From assembly GCA_035691285.1 (NCBI GenBank), contig DASSJI010000178.1, positions 1-14,784 on the forward strand: DNA of 14,784 nucleotides, read 5' to 3'. Below, piece by piece: positions 1 through 6,919 of this stretch (its first letter is position 1; each line of letters starts with the position of its first letter). The translations under genes were made by a program, and so were the position numbers. The DNA comes from DATFEN01 sp035691285. Its GTDB lineage: Bacteria > Acidobacteriota > Vicinamibacteria > Fen-336. The notes beneath the pieces were generated by a model. The model had not been told where the DNA came from. It saw nothing but the letters and a program-made list of their open reading frames with translations, and did not search any database.

Positions 1-909
1 CAGGCCGGTGCCCGTGCACGGGGGGCGACGCTCTACCTGACCCTCGAACCCTGCGCGCACCACGGACGCACCCCGCCGTGCGCGCCGCGGGTCGCCGCCG
101 CCGGGGTTCGTCGCGTCGTGGCCGCCATGCGCGACCCGAACCCTCTCGTGTCCGGCCGCGGCCTCGCGCTGCTCCGAAGGCACGGTGTCGGCGTCGAGAC
201 CGGCTTGATGGAAGAGGAAGCGCGCCGGCTCAACGAGCGCTTCGTGATCGCGGCGCGGCTTGATCGGCCGTTCGTCCAGCTCAAGGCGGCCGTGACCCTC
301 GATGGCCGGATCGCGACGGCGAGCGGCGATTCGCGGTGGATCACGAGCCCGGCCCAGCGTGCCGCGGCCCGCCGCCTGCGCCGGCTCCACGACGCCGTGC
401 TCGTGGGCATCGAAACCGCGCTGGCCGACGATCCGCTGCTGCTGCCGCGGCCGCGCACGCGGCGGCCGTTCGTGCGGATCGTTCTCGACTCGCGGCTCCG
501 GCTGCCGACCGGGGGGCGGCTCGCACGCACCGCGCGTCGCGCGCCGGTCTGGGTGCTCTGCTGCCGCGCCGGCGCCCGGCGCCGGCGCGCGCTCGAAGCG
601 CGAGGCGTCGCGGTGCTCGAGCTCGGCGGCCGGCCCACCCGCGTGCCGCTCCGCGCAGCCCTGCGCCTGCTGCGACGCCGCGGGATCTGGAGCCTGATGG
701 TCGAGGGTGGCGGAGAGGTGCACGGCGCGTTCCTCCACGCGCGGCTCTTCGACCAGCTCGCCCTCTTCCGCGCGCCGCTGCTGCTTGGCGGGCGCGGGAG
801 CCGGCCGGCCTTCGGAGGCCCCGATCCGAAGCGGATCGCGGACGCGCTGCGGCTACGGGCTGCCCCTGCCCCGAAGGGCGCCCCTTACGAGCTATGGTAC
901 GCACGGTAA
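1..909 (+). CDS. ribD: Riboflavin biosynthesis deaminase/reductase RibD, 5'-truncated by window edge
   Basis: Bifunctional enzyme that deaminates the GTP-derived diaminopyrimidine and then reduces its ribosyl side chain with NADPH, early in riboflavin synthesis. The frame is open from base 1; 302 residues are visible. The first visible part holds the zinc-site half PCAHHGRTPPC (visible residues 17-27, Cys18 and Cys27). The HAE zinc/catalytic motif lies upstream, so roughly 60-70 N-terminal residues are missing. The reductase domain starts near visible residue 88, with RPFVQLKAAVTLDGRIA, then SRWIT, a DDPLL segment, VEGGGEVHGAFL and LLLGGRG near the C-terminus. The first ATG in frame (118) lies inside the deaminase domain and is not the real start. 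ribE follows 59 bases downstream on the same strand, supporting a riboflavin operon. Confidence 0.95.
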   Translation, partial: QAGARARGATLYLTLEPCAHHGRTPPCAPRVAAAGVRRVVAAMRDPNPLVSGRGLALLRRHGVGVETGLMEEEARRLNERFVIAARLDRPFVQLKAAVTLDGRIATASGDSRWITSPAQRAAARRLRRLHDAVLVGIETALADDPLLLPRPRTRRPFVRIVLDSRLRLPTGGRLARTARRAPVWVLCCRAGARRRRALEARGVAVLELGGRPTRVPLRAALRLLRRRGIWSLMVEGGGEVHGAFLHARLFDQLALFRAPLLLGGRGSRPAFGGPDPKRIADALRLRAAPAPKGAPYELWYAR

Positions 910-968
910 CCGGCGCGTCCAGGGAAAGGGACGGCGGCGCGTCCGTCAAGGCTCACGAGGACTGAGGC

Positions 969-1568
969 GTGTTCACGGGAATCGTCGAAGAGGCCGGCAC
1001 GATCGACCGGGTGGAGCGTCGCAAGGACGTGCTGGTGGTCGAGGTTCGCGCGGGACGCGTGCTCGAGGGTCTGGCCGTGGGAGGCTCGATCGCGGTGAAC
1101 GGCTGCTGTCTCACGGCGGTGTCCGTGAGCCCCGCAGGCTTCGTCTGCGAGCTGACCGAGGAGACGCTGCGCCGGACCGCCTTCGACGAGCGGCTGCGGC
1201 CAGGCGTGCGGGTCAACCTGGAGCGGCCCATGAGGGCCTCGGGCCGCTTCGACGGCCACATCGTCCAGGGCCACGTGGACGGGCTCGGCACGGTCCGCGA
1301 GCTCAGGCGCCTCGGGGACTCGGCGGAGCTGCTGGTCGCCCCGCCTCCGTCCCTCGAGCGCTACCTGGTCGAGAAGGGGTCCGTGGCCATCGACGGCGTG
1401 TCGCTCACGGTGGCCAGCCTCGCCCCTGGGTTTTTCACCATCGCGCTGATCCCGTATACACTCAGCGAGACGAACCTCGGGGACAGGCAGCCGGGGGACA
1501 AGGTCAGCCTCGAGGCCGACGTCATCGCGAAGTACGTGGAGCGCCTCTTGGCGCAACGAGACCGCTAG
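969..1568 (+). CDS. ribE: Riboflavin synthase, alpha chain
   Basis: Catalyses dismutation of two 6,7-dimethyl-8-ribityllumazine molecules to riboflavin, the last step of the pathway, in the cytoplasm as a trimer. The 199 residues are close to the family's usual length. Two lumazine-binding barrels repeat one another: MFTGIVEEAG at the N-terminus with GSIAVNGCCLT near 39-49, and GHIVQGHVDGLG near 96-107 with GSVAIDGVSLT near 137-147. The GTG at 969 gives the canonical MFTGIVEE start. A GAGG-type Shine-Dalgarno (about 957-960) lies 8 bases upstream. ribBA begins 3 bases after the stop, so the two are probably co-translated. This is the enzyme called RibE in Gram-positive naming and RibC or RibE elsewhere. 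Confidence 0.96.
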   Translation: MFTGIVEEAGTIDRVERRKDVLVVEVRAGRVLEGLAVGGSIAVNGCCLTAVSVSPAGFVCELTEETLRRTAFDERLRPGVRVNLERPMRASGRFDGHIVQGHVDGLGTVRELRRLGDSAELLVAPPPSLERYLVEKGSVAIDGVSLTVASLAPGFFTIALIPYTLSETNLGDRQPGDKVSLEADVIAKYVERLLAQRDR

Positions 1569-1571
1569 GCC

Positions 1572-2780
1572 GTGCCACTCAGCAGCATTCCCGAAGCGAT
1601 CGAGGACATCCGCGCCGGCCGCATGGTCGTCGTGGTGGACGACGAGGATCGCGAGAACGAGGGCGACCTCACCCTGGCGGCCGAGAAGGTGACGCCCGAG
1701 GCGATCAACTTCATGGCCCGCTACGGCCGGGGGCTCATCTGCCTGCCGATGACCGGCGAGCGCCTCGACCAGCTCCGCATCCCGCTGATGGTGCAGGACG
1801 AGGAGAACAGCGCCAAGTTCGGGACGGCGTTCTGCGTGCCCATCGAGGCCAAGCACGGCACCACCACGGGAATCTCGGCCGCCGATCGTGCCCGCACCAT
1901 CCTGGCCGCCATCGACCCGAAGACGAAAGCCGAGGATCTCGCGCGGCCCGGCCACATGTTTCCGCTCAGGGCGCAGCCGGGCGGCGTGCTCCAGCGCTCG
2001 GGCCAGACGGAGGCGGCCGTGGACCTCGCGCGCCTCGCCGGGCTCGCGCCCGCCGGCGTGATCTGCGAGATCATGAGCGAGGACGGCTCGATGGCCCGCA
2101 TCCCGCAGCTCGAGGCCTTCTGCCGCGAGCACCGGCTGCGGATGGTCTCCGTGCGGGACCTCATCGAGCACCGGATGCGGCACGAGCGCCTGGTTCGGAA
2201 GGTGGCCGAGGCCAACCTGCCCACGCGCCACGGCGCGTTCAAGATCCACGCCTACGAGAGCGAGATCGACCGCGAGCACCACGTCGCCCTGACCTTGGGC
2301 GAGATCGCGGCGGACGAGGCGCTGCTGGTGCGGGTCCATTCCCAGTGCCTGACCGGGGACATCTTCGGGTCCAGCCGCTGCGACTGCGGCGAGCAGCTCG
2401 AGGCCGCGCTGGACATGATCGCCCGCGAGGGGCGGGGCGTGCTGCTGTACCTGCGCCAGGAGGGCAGGGGCATCGGGCTCATCCACAAGATCATGGCCTA
2501 CCAGCTCCAGGACCAGGGCAAGGACACCGTCGAGGCCAACGAGGCCCTGGGCTTCAAGGCCGACCAGCGCGAGTACGGGATCGGCGCGCAGATCCTCGCG
2601 GAGCTCGGCGTGCGCCGTATGCGGCTCCTCACCAACAACCCACGCAAGTTCGTCGGCCTCGAGGGCTACGGCCTCACGATCGTCGAGCGGCTTCCCATCG
2701 AGGCGCCCGCCAACGACTTGAACCGCCGCTACCTGCGGACCAAGAAGGAAAAGCTCGGACACATCCTGCGGAGCGTCTAG
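1572..2780 (+). CDS. ribBA: Bifunctional DHBP synthase / GTP cyclohydrolase II (RibBA)
   Basis: A fusion giving both riboflavin precursors: the N-terminal half would convert ribulose 5-phosphate to dihydroxybutanone phosphate, and the C-terminal half opens GTP to the pyrimidine. 402 residues, GTG start. The DHBP half (about 1-200) has DDEDRENEGD at 23-32 with metal ligand Glu28, TTTGISAADRA, and RPGHMFPLRA. The conserved GHTEA motif reads GQTEA (Gln145), which replaces the second metal ligand (E. coli RibB His153). The cyclohydrolase half (about 205-402) looks complete: zinc cysteines 259, 270 and 272 in HSQCLTGDIFGSSRCDCG, LRQEGRGIGL, catalytic Asp331 and Arg333 in DQREYG, and LLTNNPRK. GTP cyclohydrolase II activity is therefore well supported; DHBP synthase activity is less certain. 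ribH does not follow. Confidence 0.95.
   Translation: MPLSSIPEAIEDIRAGRMVVVVDDEDRENEGDLTLAAEKVTPEAINFMARYGRGLICLPMTGERLDQLRIPLMVQDEENSAKFGTAFCVPIEAKHGTTTGISAADRARTILAAIDPKTKAEDLARPGHMFPLRAQPGGVLQRSGQTEAAVDLARLAGLAPAGVICEIMSEDGSMARIPQLEAFCREHRLRMVSVRDLIEHRMRHERLVRKVAEANLPTRHGAFKIHAYESEIDREHHVALTLGEIAADEALLVRVHSQCLTGDIFGSSRCDCGEQLEAALDMIAREGRGVLLYLRQEGRGIGLIHKIMAYQLQDQGKDTVEANEALGFKADQREYGIGAQILAELGVRRMRLLTNNPRKFVGLEGYGLTIVERLPIEAPANDLNRRYLRTKKEKLGHILRSV
2770..2773 (+). promoter_or_regulatory. Shine-Dalgarno GGAG supporting a CTG start
   Basis: GGAG lies inside the last codons of ribBA, 8 bases before the CTG at 2782. No ATG, GTG or TTG occurs in that frame between the upstream in-frame stop at 2719-2721 and the ATG at 2854, so this site is the best argument for CTG initiation. 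Confidence 0.45.
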
Positions 2781-2781
2781 C

Positions 2782-3243
2782 CTGATCCAAGAGTTCCTCC
2801 GCGCCATCCCGCTCTTCCGCGACCTGGAGGTCGAGGATCTCGCGCAGCTGCTCATGGTGTCCGTCGCTCGAAGGTACGGCGAGGGCGCGCCGATCCTGAC
2901 CGAGGGCCAGACCGGCGGGTTCCTCCACTTCATTCGGTCCGGCAAGGTCCGCATCAGCAAGGTCGTGCCGGGGGTCGGCGAAGAGGCGTTGACCATCCTC
3001 GAGGCCGGGGACTTCTTCGGCGAGTTCGAGTTCTTCGACGGGGCCCCGGCCTCGGCGCACGCCATCGCCCACACCGACTGCGAGGTGCTCTCGATCCCGC
3101 ACGCCGAGATGAAGGGTCTCGTCGAGCGGCGGCCCGAGACCGCAGCCCGCTTCCTCTGGGCCTTCGGGTACACCCTGGCCCGGCGCCTTCGGGACACGAA
3201 CCAGAAGATGGCGACACTGTTCGCCATCACGCGGACGTTCTGA
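2782..3243 (+). CDS. Stand-alone cyclic-nucleotide-binding-fold protein, probable CTG start
   Basis: A single Crp/CAP-type effector domain of 153 residues, with no DNA-binding helix-turn-helix or other output domain, so probably a small sensor or partner protein in the cytoplasm. The N-terminal helix FLRAIPLFRDLEVEDLAQLL (6-25) is typical of the fold and is coded upstream of the first ATG (2854). An ATG start would delete it, so I place the start at CTG 2782, one base after the ribBA stop, behind GGAG. The barrel follows (ILTEGQTGGFLHFIRSGKVRI), then the phosphate-binding cassette FFGEFEFFDGAPASAHA at 79-94. The cassette keeps Gly-Glu, but the cyclic-phosphate Arg is Ala90 and the Ser/Thr is His93, so classical cAMP or cGMP binding is doubtful. 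Its position suggests transcription with the riboflavin genes. Function unknown. Confidence 0.8.
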   Translation: MIQEFLRAIPLFRDLEVEDLAQLLMVSVARRYGEGAPILTEGQTGGFLHFIRSGKVRISKVVPGVGEEALTILEAGDFFGEFEFFDGAPASAHAIAHTDCEVLSIPHAEMKGLVERRPETAARFLWAFGYTLARRLRDTNQKMATLFAITRTF

Positions 3244-3274
3244 CGTAACCCCCGTCTCTTCCACGGTTTAGGTT

Positions 3275-3303
3275 TTGACAACGTGCGCGTGGTGCCCTAG
3301 ACT
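3275..3303 (+). promoter_or_regulatory. Sigma70-type promoter for the ffh cluster
   Basis: A perfect -35 TTGACA (3275-3280), a 17-base spacer and a -10 TAGACT (3298-3303, four of six matches) stand in the only sizeable gap (3244-3357) on this strand before ffh. Transcription would start near 3310 and leave a leader of about 45-50 bases. The local AT-richness stands out in this GC-rich sequence. Confidence 0.75.
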
Positions 3304-3357
3304 CTTCCGTTCCCGGCGAAGCCCGCCGAGCGGCCAGGGAGGGCCTGTCTTCCAGAC

Positions 3358-4698
3358 GTGTTCGAGACACTCAGCGAAAAGCTGCAAGGCGTCGTGCGGT
3401 CGCTGCGCGGCCAGGGCAGCCTCTCCGAGGCTCACGTGGACGCGGCGCTCCGCGAGGTTCGGCTCGCCCTGCTCGAGGCCGACGTCCACTTCCAGGTCGT
3501 CAAGACCTTCGTGGAGCGCGTCCGCGCCCGGGCGGTGGGACAGGAGGTCCTCAAGAGCCTGACGCCCGACCAGGCCGTGCTCCGCATCGTCCGCGACGAG
3601 ATGGTGGAGCTGCTGGGAGGGGAGGCGCCGCAGCGGCTGAAGCTCTCGTCGCGACCGCCCTCGGTGATCCTGTTGACGGGTCTCCAGGGGTCGGGCAAGA
3701 CGACCACGGCGGCCAAGCTCGCCCGGTGGCTCGCGCAGGCCGGGCGCCACCCGCTGCTGGTTTCGACGGACGTCTACAGGCCCGCCGCCCGCGAGCAGCT
3801 CAAGACCCTCGGCGAGAGGAACGGCCTCAGGGTCCACGAGCCGGAAGGGGATGAGCCGCGGGTGCTGCTCCGCTCGGCGCTCCAGGAGGCGCGCGCCACG
3901 GGCTACGACGTGCTCCTCGTGGACACCGCCGGCCGCCTGCACATCGACGACGACCTGATGAAGGAGCTCGAGGAGCTGAAGGCGATCGCCGAGCCCTGCG
4001 AGATCCTGCACGTGGCCGACGCGATGACCGGCCAGGACGCCGTGCGCAGCGCCGAGGAGTTCCACCGTCGCGTCGGGACCACTGGCATCGTGCTCTCCAA
4101 GCTCGACGGAGACGCGCGGGGCGGAGCGGCGCTGTCGACCGCGAGCGTCACCGGGTGCCCGGTGAAGTTCGCGGGCACGGGCGAGCGCGTCGACGCGCTC
4201 GAGCCGTTCGACGCGGGCCGCATGGTCGGCCGGATCCTGGGCATGGGGGACGTGCTCGGGCTCATCGAGAAGGCCGAAGCCGCCTTCGACCGCGATGAGG
4301 CCGAGCGGATGGTCGAGAAGCTGCGGCGGTCCGAGTTCACCCTCGAGGACTTCCGCGAGCAGATGCGCCAGATCCGCAGGATGGGTCCCCTCGACCAGGT
4401 GCTCTCGATGCTGCCGGGAGTTTCCTCCATGAAGGGCGTCGACGTGGACGCCGGCGAGCGGGAGATGCGGCGGTCGTCGGCGATCATCGACTCGATGACG
4501 CCGGGCGAGCGGACGAACCCCGCCGTGATCAACGGCAGCCGGCGCAAGCGCATTGCGCGGGGCAGCGGCACCCGCGTCGAGGACGTGAACCGGCTGCTGC
4601 GGCAGTTCGCGCAGGCGCGCAAGATGATGAAGGCTCTTGGGGGCGGGGGCGGCAAGGCGATGAGGCGCCTTTACGCGCGCCTGCCCCAGTTCCGCTAG
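3358..4698 (+). CDS. ffh: Signal recognition particle protein Ffh (SRP54 homologue)
   Basis: GTPase that binds signal peptides of nascent membrane and secreted proteins together with 4.5S/SRP RNA and docks them at FtsY. 446 residues in the standard N-G-M order. The N domain is about 1-95. The G domain is about 100-300, with P-loop GLQGSGKTT (108-116), DTAGR (189-193), SKLDGDARGG (247-256) and the TGERVDALEPFD closing motif. The methionine-rich M domain (about 325-446) has MRQIRRMGPLDQVLSMLPG and the RNA-binding SGTRVEDVN (403-411). The GTG at 3358 yields the family N-terminus MFETLSEKL; a purine-rich AGGGAGGG at 3336-3343 is a rather distant ribosome site. First gene of the translation cluster, as in many bacteria. 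No SRP RNA gene was recognised nearby. Confidence 0.97.
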   Translation: MFETLSEKLQGVVRSLRGQGSLSEAHVDAALREVRLALLEADVHFQVVKTFVERVRARAVGQEVLKSLTPDQAVLRIVRDEMVELLGGEAPQRLKLSSRPPSVILLTGLQGSGKTTTAAKLARWLAQAGRHPLLVSTDVYRPAAREQLKTLGERNGLRVHEPEGDEPRVLLRSALQEARATGYDVLLVDTAGRLHIDDDLMKELEELKAIAEPCEILHVADAMTGQDAVRSAEEFHRRVGTTGIVLSKLDGDARGGAALSTASVTGCPVKFAGTGERVDALEPFDAGRMVGRILGMGDVLGLIEKAEAAFDRDEAERMVEKLRRSEFTLEDFREQMRQIRRMGPLDQVLSMLPGVSSMKGVDVDAGEREMRRSSAIIDSMTPGERTNPAVINGSRRKRIARGSGTRVEDVNRLLRQFAQARKMMKALGGGGGKAMRRLYARLPQFR

Positions 4699-4717
4699 CG
4701 ATCAGGAAGGATTAACG

Positions 4718-4957
4718 ATGCTGTCTATCCGGCTCAGAAGGACGGGGTCGACGAAGCGCCCCTACTATCGCGTTGTCGTGGCCGATTCCCGGGCGTGGCG
4801 GGACGGCCGCTTCGTGGAGACCTTGGGTCACTACGATCCACGGAAGCAGCCGGCGGTCGTGAAGATCGACCCGGAGCGGGCGAAGTACTGGATCGGGAAG
4901 GGCGCGCGCCCCTCCGACACGGTCAAGAGCCTGCTGAAGAAGGCGAAGGCGGAGTAG
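4718..4957 (+). CDS. rpsP: 30S ribosomal protein S16
   Basis: Small-subunit protein needed for 30S assembly. 79 residues, the usual length. The N-terminus MLSIRLRRTGSTKRPYYRVVV and the ETLGHYDPRKQP segment are diagnostic; a lysine-rich tail binds 16S rRNA. The start is ATG behind a strong AGGAAGG (4704-4710) seven bases upstream, one of the best ribosome sites in the window, as expected for a highly translated gene. It follows ffh by 19 bases and precedes khpA, the standard order of the S16-KH-RimM-TrmD-L19 operon. Confidence 0.97.
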   Translation: MLSIRLRRTGSTKRPYYRVVVADSRAWRDGRFVETLGHYDPRKQPAVVKIDPERAKYWIGKGARPSDTVKSLLKKAKAE

Positions 4958-4967
4958 CTCCCCGGCC

Positions 4968-5210
4968 GTGGGGGAAGGCTTGAAGGAGCTGCTCGAAACC
5001 TTCGCGCGGGCGCTCGTGTCCCGTCCCGGCGAGGTGCGCGTCACGCAGATCGAGGACGAGGAGGGCATCCTGCTCGAGCTCGAGGTGGCGGAGGAGGACA
5101 AGGGCCGCGTGATCGGCCGCCGCGGCCGGACCGCCGATGCCCTGCGCACGGTCCTCGATGCGGTGGCCGAGCGCCAGGGGACGCAATGCGACGTGGAGGT
5201 CGTGGATTGA
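4968..5210 (+). CDS. khpA: KH-domain RNA-binding protein KhpA
   Basis: A single KH domain of 80 residues, of the small YlqC/KhpA family encoded between S16 and RimM. In Gram-positives it pairs with KhpB (Jag) and binds many transcripts. The RNA-gripping loop GRRG is at 50-53 inside DKGRVIGRRGRTADALRT, and the N-terminal LKELLETFARALV matches the family. I take GTG 4968 as the start. TTG 4980 also fits by homology, but a purine run would then sit only one base before the start codon. The stop codon overlaps the rimM start (TTGA), implying coupled translation. Confidence 0.92.
   Translation: MGEGLKELLETFARALVSRPGEVRVTQIEDEEGILLELEVAEEDKGRVIGRRGRTADALRTVLDAVAERQGTQCDVEVVD
5195..5199 (+). promoter_or_regulatory. 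Shine-Dalgarno GGAGG deciding the rimM TTG start
   Basis: GGAGG ends seven bases before TTG 5207, near-ideal spacing, inside the end of khpA. It favours TTG 5207 over the longer start at 5186 and over ATG 5225. Confidence 0.65.
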
Positions 5211-5731
5211 GCGCGTTCGCGGAGATGGTGACGATCGGCCGGGTGGTGAAGCCCCAGGGCCGCAAGGGAGAGCTCCTCACGGAGCCGCTGACCGATCGCC
5301 CCGACCGCTTTCCGACCCTGAAGCGGGCGTACGTCGCGGGCCCCGCCGGCGAGGCCCGCGAGGTGCGCGTCTCCTCCTGCTGGCCCCACAAGGGCCGCTT
5401 CGTCCTGAAGCTCGAGGGCGTCGACTCGATCGACGCCGCCGAGGTGTTCCGGGGCCTCGACGTGCGCATCGCGCCCGAGGAGCTCTCGCCGCTGCCGCCG
5501 GGGTCGTATTACCACCACGAGTTGATCGGCCTTCTGGCCGTCGAGGAATCCGGCCGGACCGTCGGGCGCGTCGACGGCGTCTGGGAGACCGGCGCGGGCG
5601 CTCCGCTGCTCGTCCTGCACGGCGAGGCCGGCGAGAAGCTCCTGCCGCTGGCCGGCGACTTCGTGAAGAGCGTGGACCGCGAGGCAGGCCGCGTGGTCGT
5701 GGCGCTTCCCGAGGCCGTCGAGGCTCGCTGA
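5207..5731 (+). CDS. rimM: 16S rRNA processing/30S maturation factor RimM
   Basis: Assembly factor that binds ribosomal protein S19 and helps mature the 30S head. 174 residues from TTG 5207, within family size. The N-terminal RimM barrel opens with VTIGRVVKPQGRKGELL (8-24) and contains the LKLEGVDSIDAAEVFRG segment. The C-terminal PRC-barrel starts about 100 with YYHHELIGLLA, followed by LLPLAGDFVKSVD. The TTG start overlaps the khpA stop and has GGAGG seven bases upstream; trmD begins two bases after its stop. Translation of the three genes is probably linked. Confidence 0.95.
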   Translation: MSAFAEMVTIGRVVKPQGRKGELLTEPLTDRPDRFPTLKRAYVAGPAGEAREVRVSSCWPHKGRFVLKLEGVDSIDAAEVFRGLDVRIAPEELSPLPPGSYYHHELIGLLAVEESGRTVGRVDGVWETGAGAPLLVLHGEAGEKLLPLAGDFVKSVDREAGRVVVALPEAVEAR

Positions 5732-5733
5732 CG

Positions 5734-6510
5734 ATGCTGCGGGTCGACGTCGTGACGATCTTCCCGGCGATGGTCGAGGCCCCGCTGGCCGACGGCATCG
5801 TGCGCCGCGCCGTCGACAGGGGCCTCGCCCGGACGGCGGTGCACGACCTGCGCCTCTACTCCGAGGACAAGCACCGCAGCGTGGACGATGCGCCCTTCGG
5901 CGGCGGTCCCGGGATGGTGATGAAGCCGGAGCCCTTCGCGCTGGCCCTCGAGGCCATCCTGCCGGGCGGCCCTGGCCCTCGCGACGCCGTGGTGCTCCTC
6001 TCGCCGCGCGGGCGGCCCTTCGACCAGGCGACGGCGGCCCGCTACGCCGGGCTCGAGCGTCTGGTGCTCCTGTGCGGGCGCTACGAGGGCATCGACGAGC
6101 GCGTAAGCGAGGCGCTGGCCACCGAGGAGCTGAGCGTCGGCGACTTCGTCCTGACCGGCGGCGAAGTGGCGGCGCTGGCCGTGGTCGAGGCCAGCGTGCG
6201 GCTGTTGCCGGGCGCCCTCGGTGACGCCGGCTCGGCGGCGCAGGACTCCTTCTCCGACGGGCTCCTGGACTGCCCCCACTACACGCGGCCGGCGACCTGG
6301 CGCGGCCGCGACGTGCCCGAGGCGCTGCTCTCGGGCGACCACGAGAGGATCGCCCGCTACAGGCGCAAGGAGGCGCTCCGGGCCACGCGGGAGCGTCGTC
6401 CCGAGCTCCTGGCGCAGGCGCGCCTCTCCGCGCAGGACGCGAAGCTGCTCGGCGAGATCGACGCCGAGGCGCGCTCCTCCCAACCCGAAACGGCATTGAG
6501 CAAGAAGTAG
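5734..6510 (+). CDS. trmD: tRNA (guanine-37-N1)-methyltransferase TrmD
   Basis: Methylates G37 next to the anticodon using S-adenosylmethionine, which prevents +1 frameshifting; essential in most bacteria. 258 residues, SPOUT fold acting as a dimer. The start MLRVDVVTIFP is canonical. FGGGPGMVMKPEP, the knot motifs CGRYEGIDERV (114-124) and SVGDFVLTGGE (134-144), and DCPHYTRP (179-186) are all present. Arg156 and Asp171 occupy the expected catalytic positions. The tail after about 240 is a little longer than usual and polar. It sits between rimM (gap 2 bases) and rplS (gap 8 bases), the classical order. Confidence 0.97.
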   Translation: MLRVDVVTIFPAMVEAPLADGIVRRAVDRGLARTAVHDLRLYSEDKHRSVDDAPFGGGPGMVMKPEPFALALEAILPGGPGPRDAVVLLSPRGRPFDQATAARYAGLERLVLLCGRYEGIDERVSEALATEELSVGDFVLTGGEVAALAVVEASVRLLPGALGDAGSAAQDSFSDGLLDCPHYTRPATWRGRDVPEALLSGDHERIARYRRKEALRATRERRPELLAQARLSAQDAKLLGEIDAEARSSQPETALSKK

Positions 6511-6518
6511 GTGAAGCC

Positions 6519-6905
6519 ATGAATGCGATCGAGACCGTCGAGAGCCCGGACCTCAAGAGCGGGCTGCCCCGCGTCGCTCCCGGGGACACCGTGCGCGTGC
6601 ACGTGCGCGTCAAGGAGACGAGCGTCAAGGAGGAGAAGGGCAAGGCCAAGGAGACCGAGCGCGAGCGCGTGCAGGTGTTCGAGGGCATCGTGATCGGAAT
6701 CCGGGGCTCGGGCGCGCGCCGCACCATGACGGTCCGCAAGGTCTCGTTCGGCACCGGAGTGGAGCGGATCTTCCCGCTGCACGCCCGCACCATCGAGCGG
6801 ATCGAAGTGGTGAAGCACGCCCGCGTACGCCGGGCGAAGCTCTACTACCTCCGCGACAAGAAGGGCAAGGCGGGCCGGATGAAGGAGAAGCGCGAGGACG
6901 CCTAG
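6519..6905 (+). CDS. rplS: 50S ribosomal protein L19, with a charged insertion
   Basis: Large-subunit protein at the 30S-50S interface. 128 residues, somewhat longer than the usual 113-118. Family segments are clear: PGDTVRVHV, QVFEGIVIGIRG, MTVRKVSFGTGVERIFPLH and RRAKLYYLRDKKGKA. Compared with E. coli L19 there are about 12 extra residues between the first strand and QVFEG, a lysine/glutamate-rich stretch at about 33-48. An AGGTGA-like ribosome site precedes the ATG. It shares the transcript with trmD and rnhB. Confidence 0.96.
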   Translation: MNAIETVESPDLKSGLPRVAPGDTVRVHVRVKETSVKEEKGKAKETERERVQVFEGIVIGIRGSGARRTMTVRKVSFGTGVERIFPLHARTIERIEVVKHARVRRAKLYYLRDKKGKAGRMKEKREDA

Positions 6906-6919
6906 GGCCTCTGGGGCCG

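Noticed and set aside
3244..3274. GACG...CGTC inverted repeat after the CNBD gene as a terminator
   Set aside because: Four-base stem with no T run; too weak to call.
885..3281. A 798-codon open frame on the minus strand across the riboflavin genes
   Set aside because: GC-rich shadow of ribE, ribBA and the CNBD gene; low-complexity translation without any family motif, while the plus strand holds recognised enzymes.
4712..6793. A 693-codon minus-strand frame opposite rpsP to rplS
   Set aside because: Opposite six recognised genes; Arg/Ser-rich shadow without motifs.
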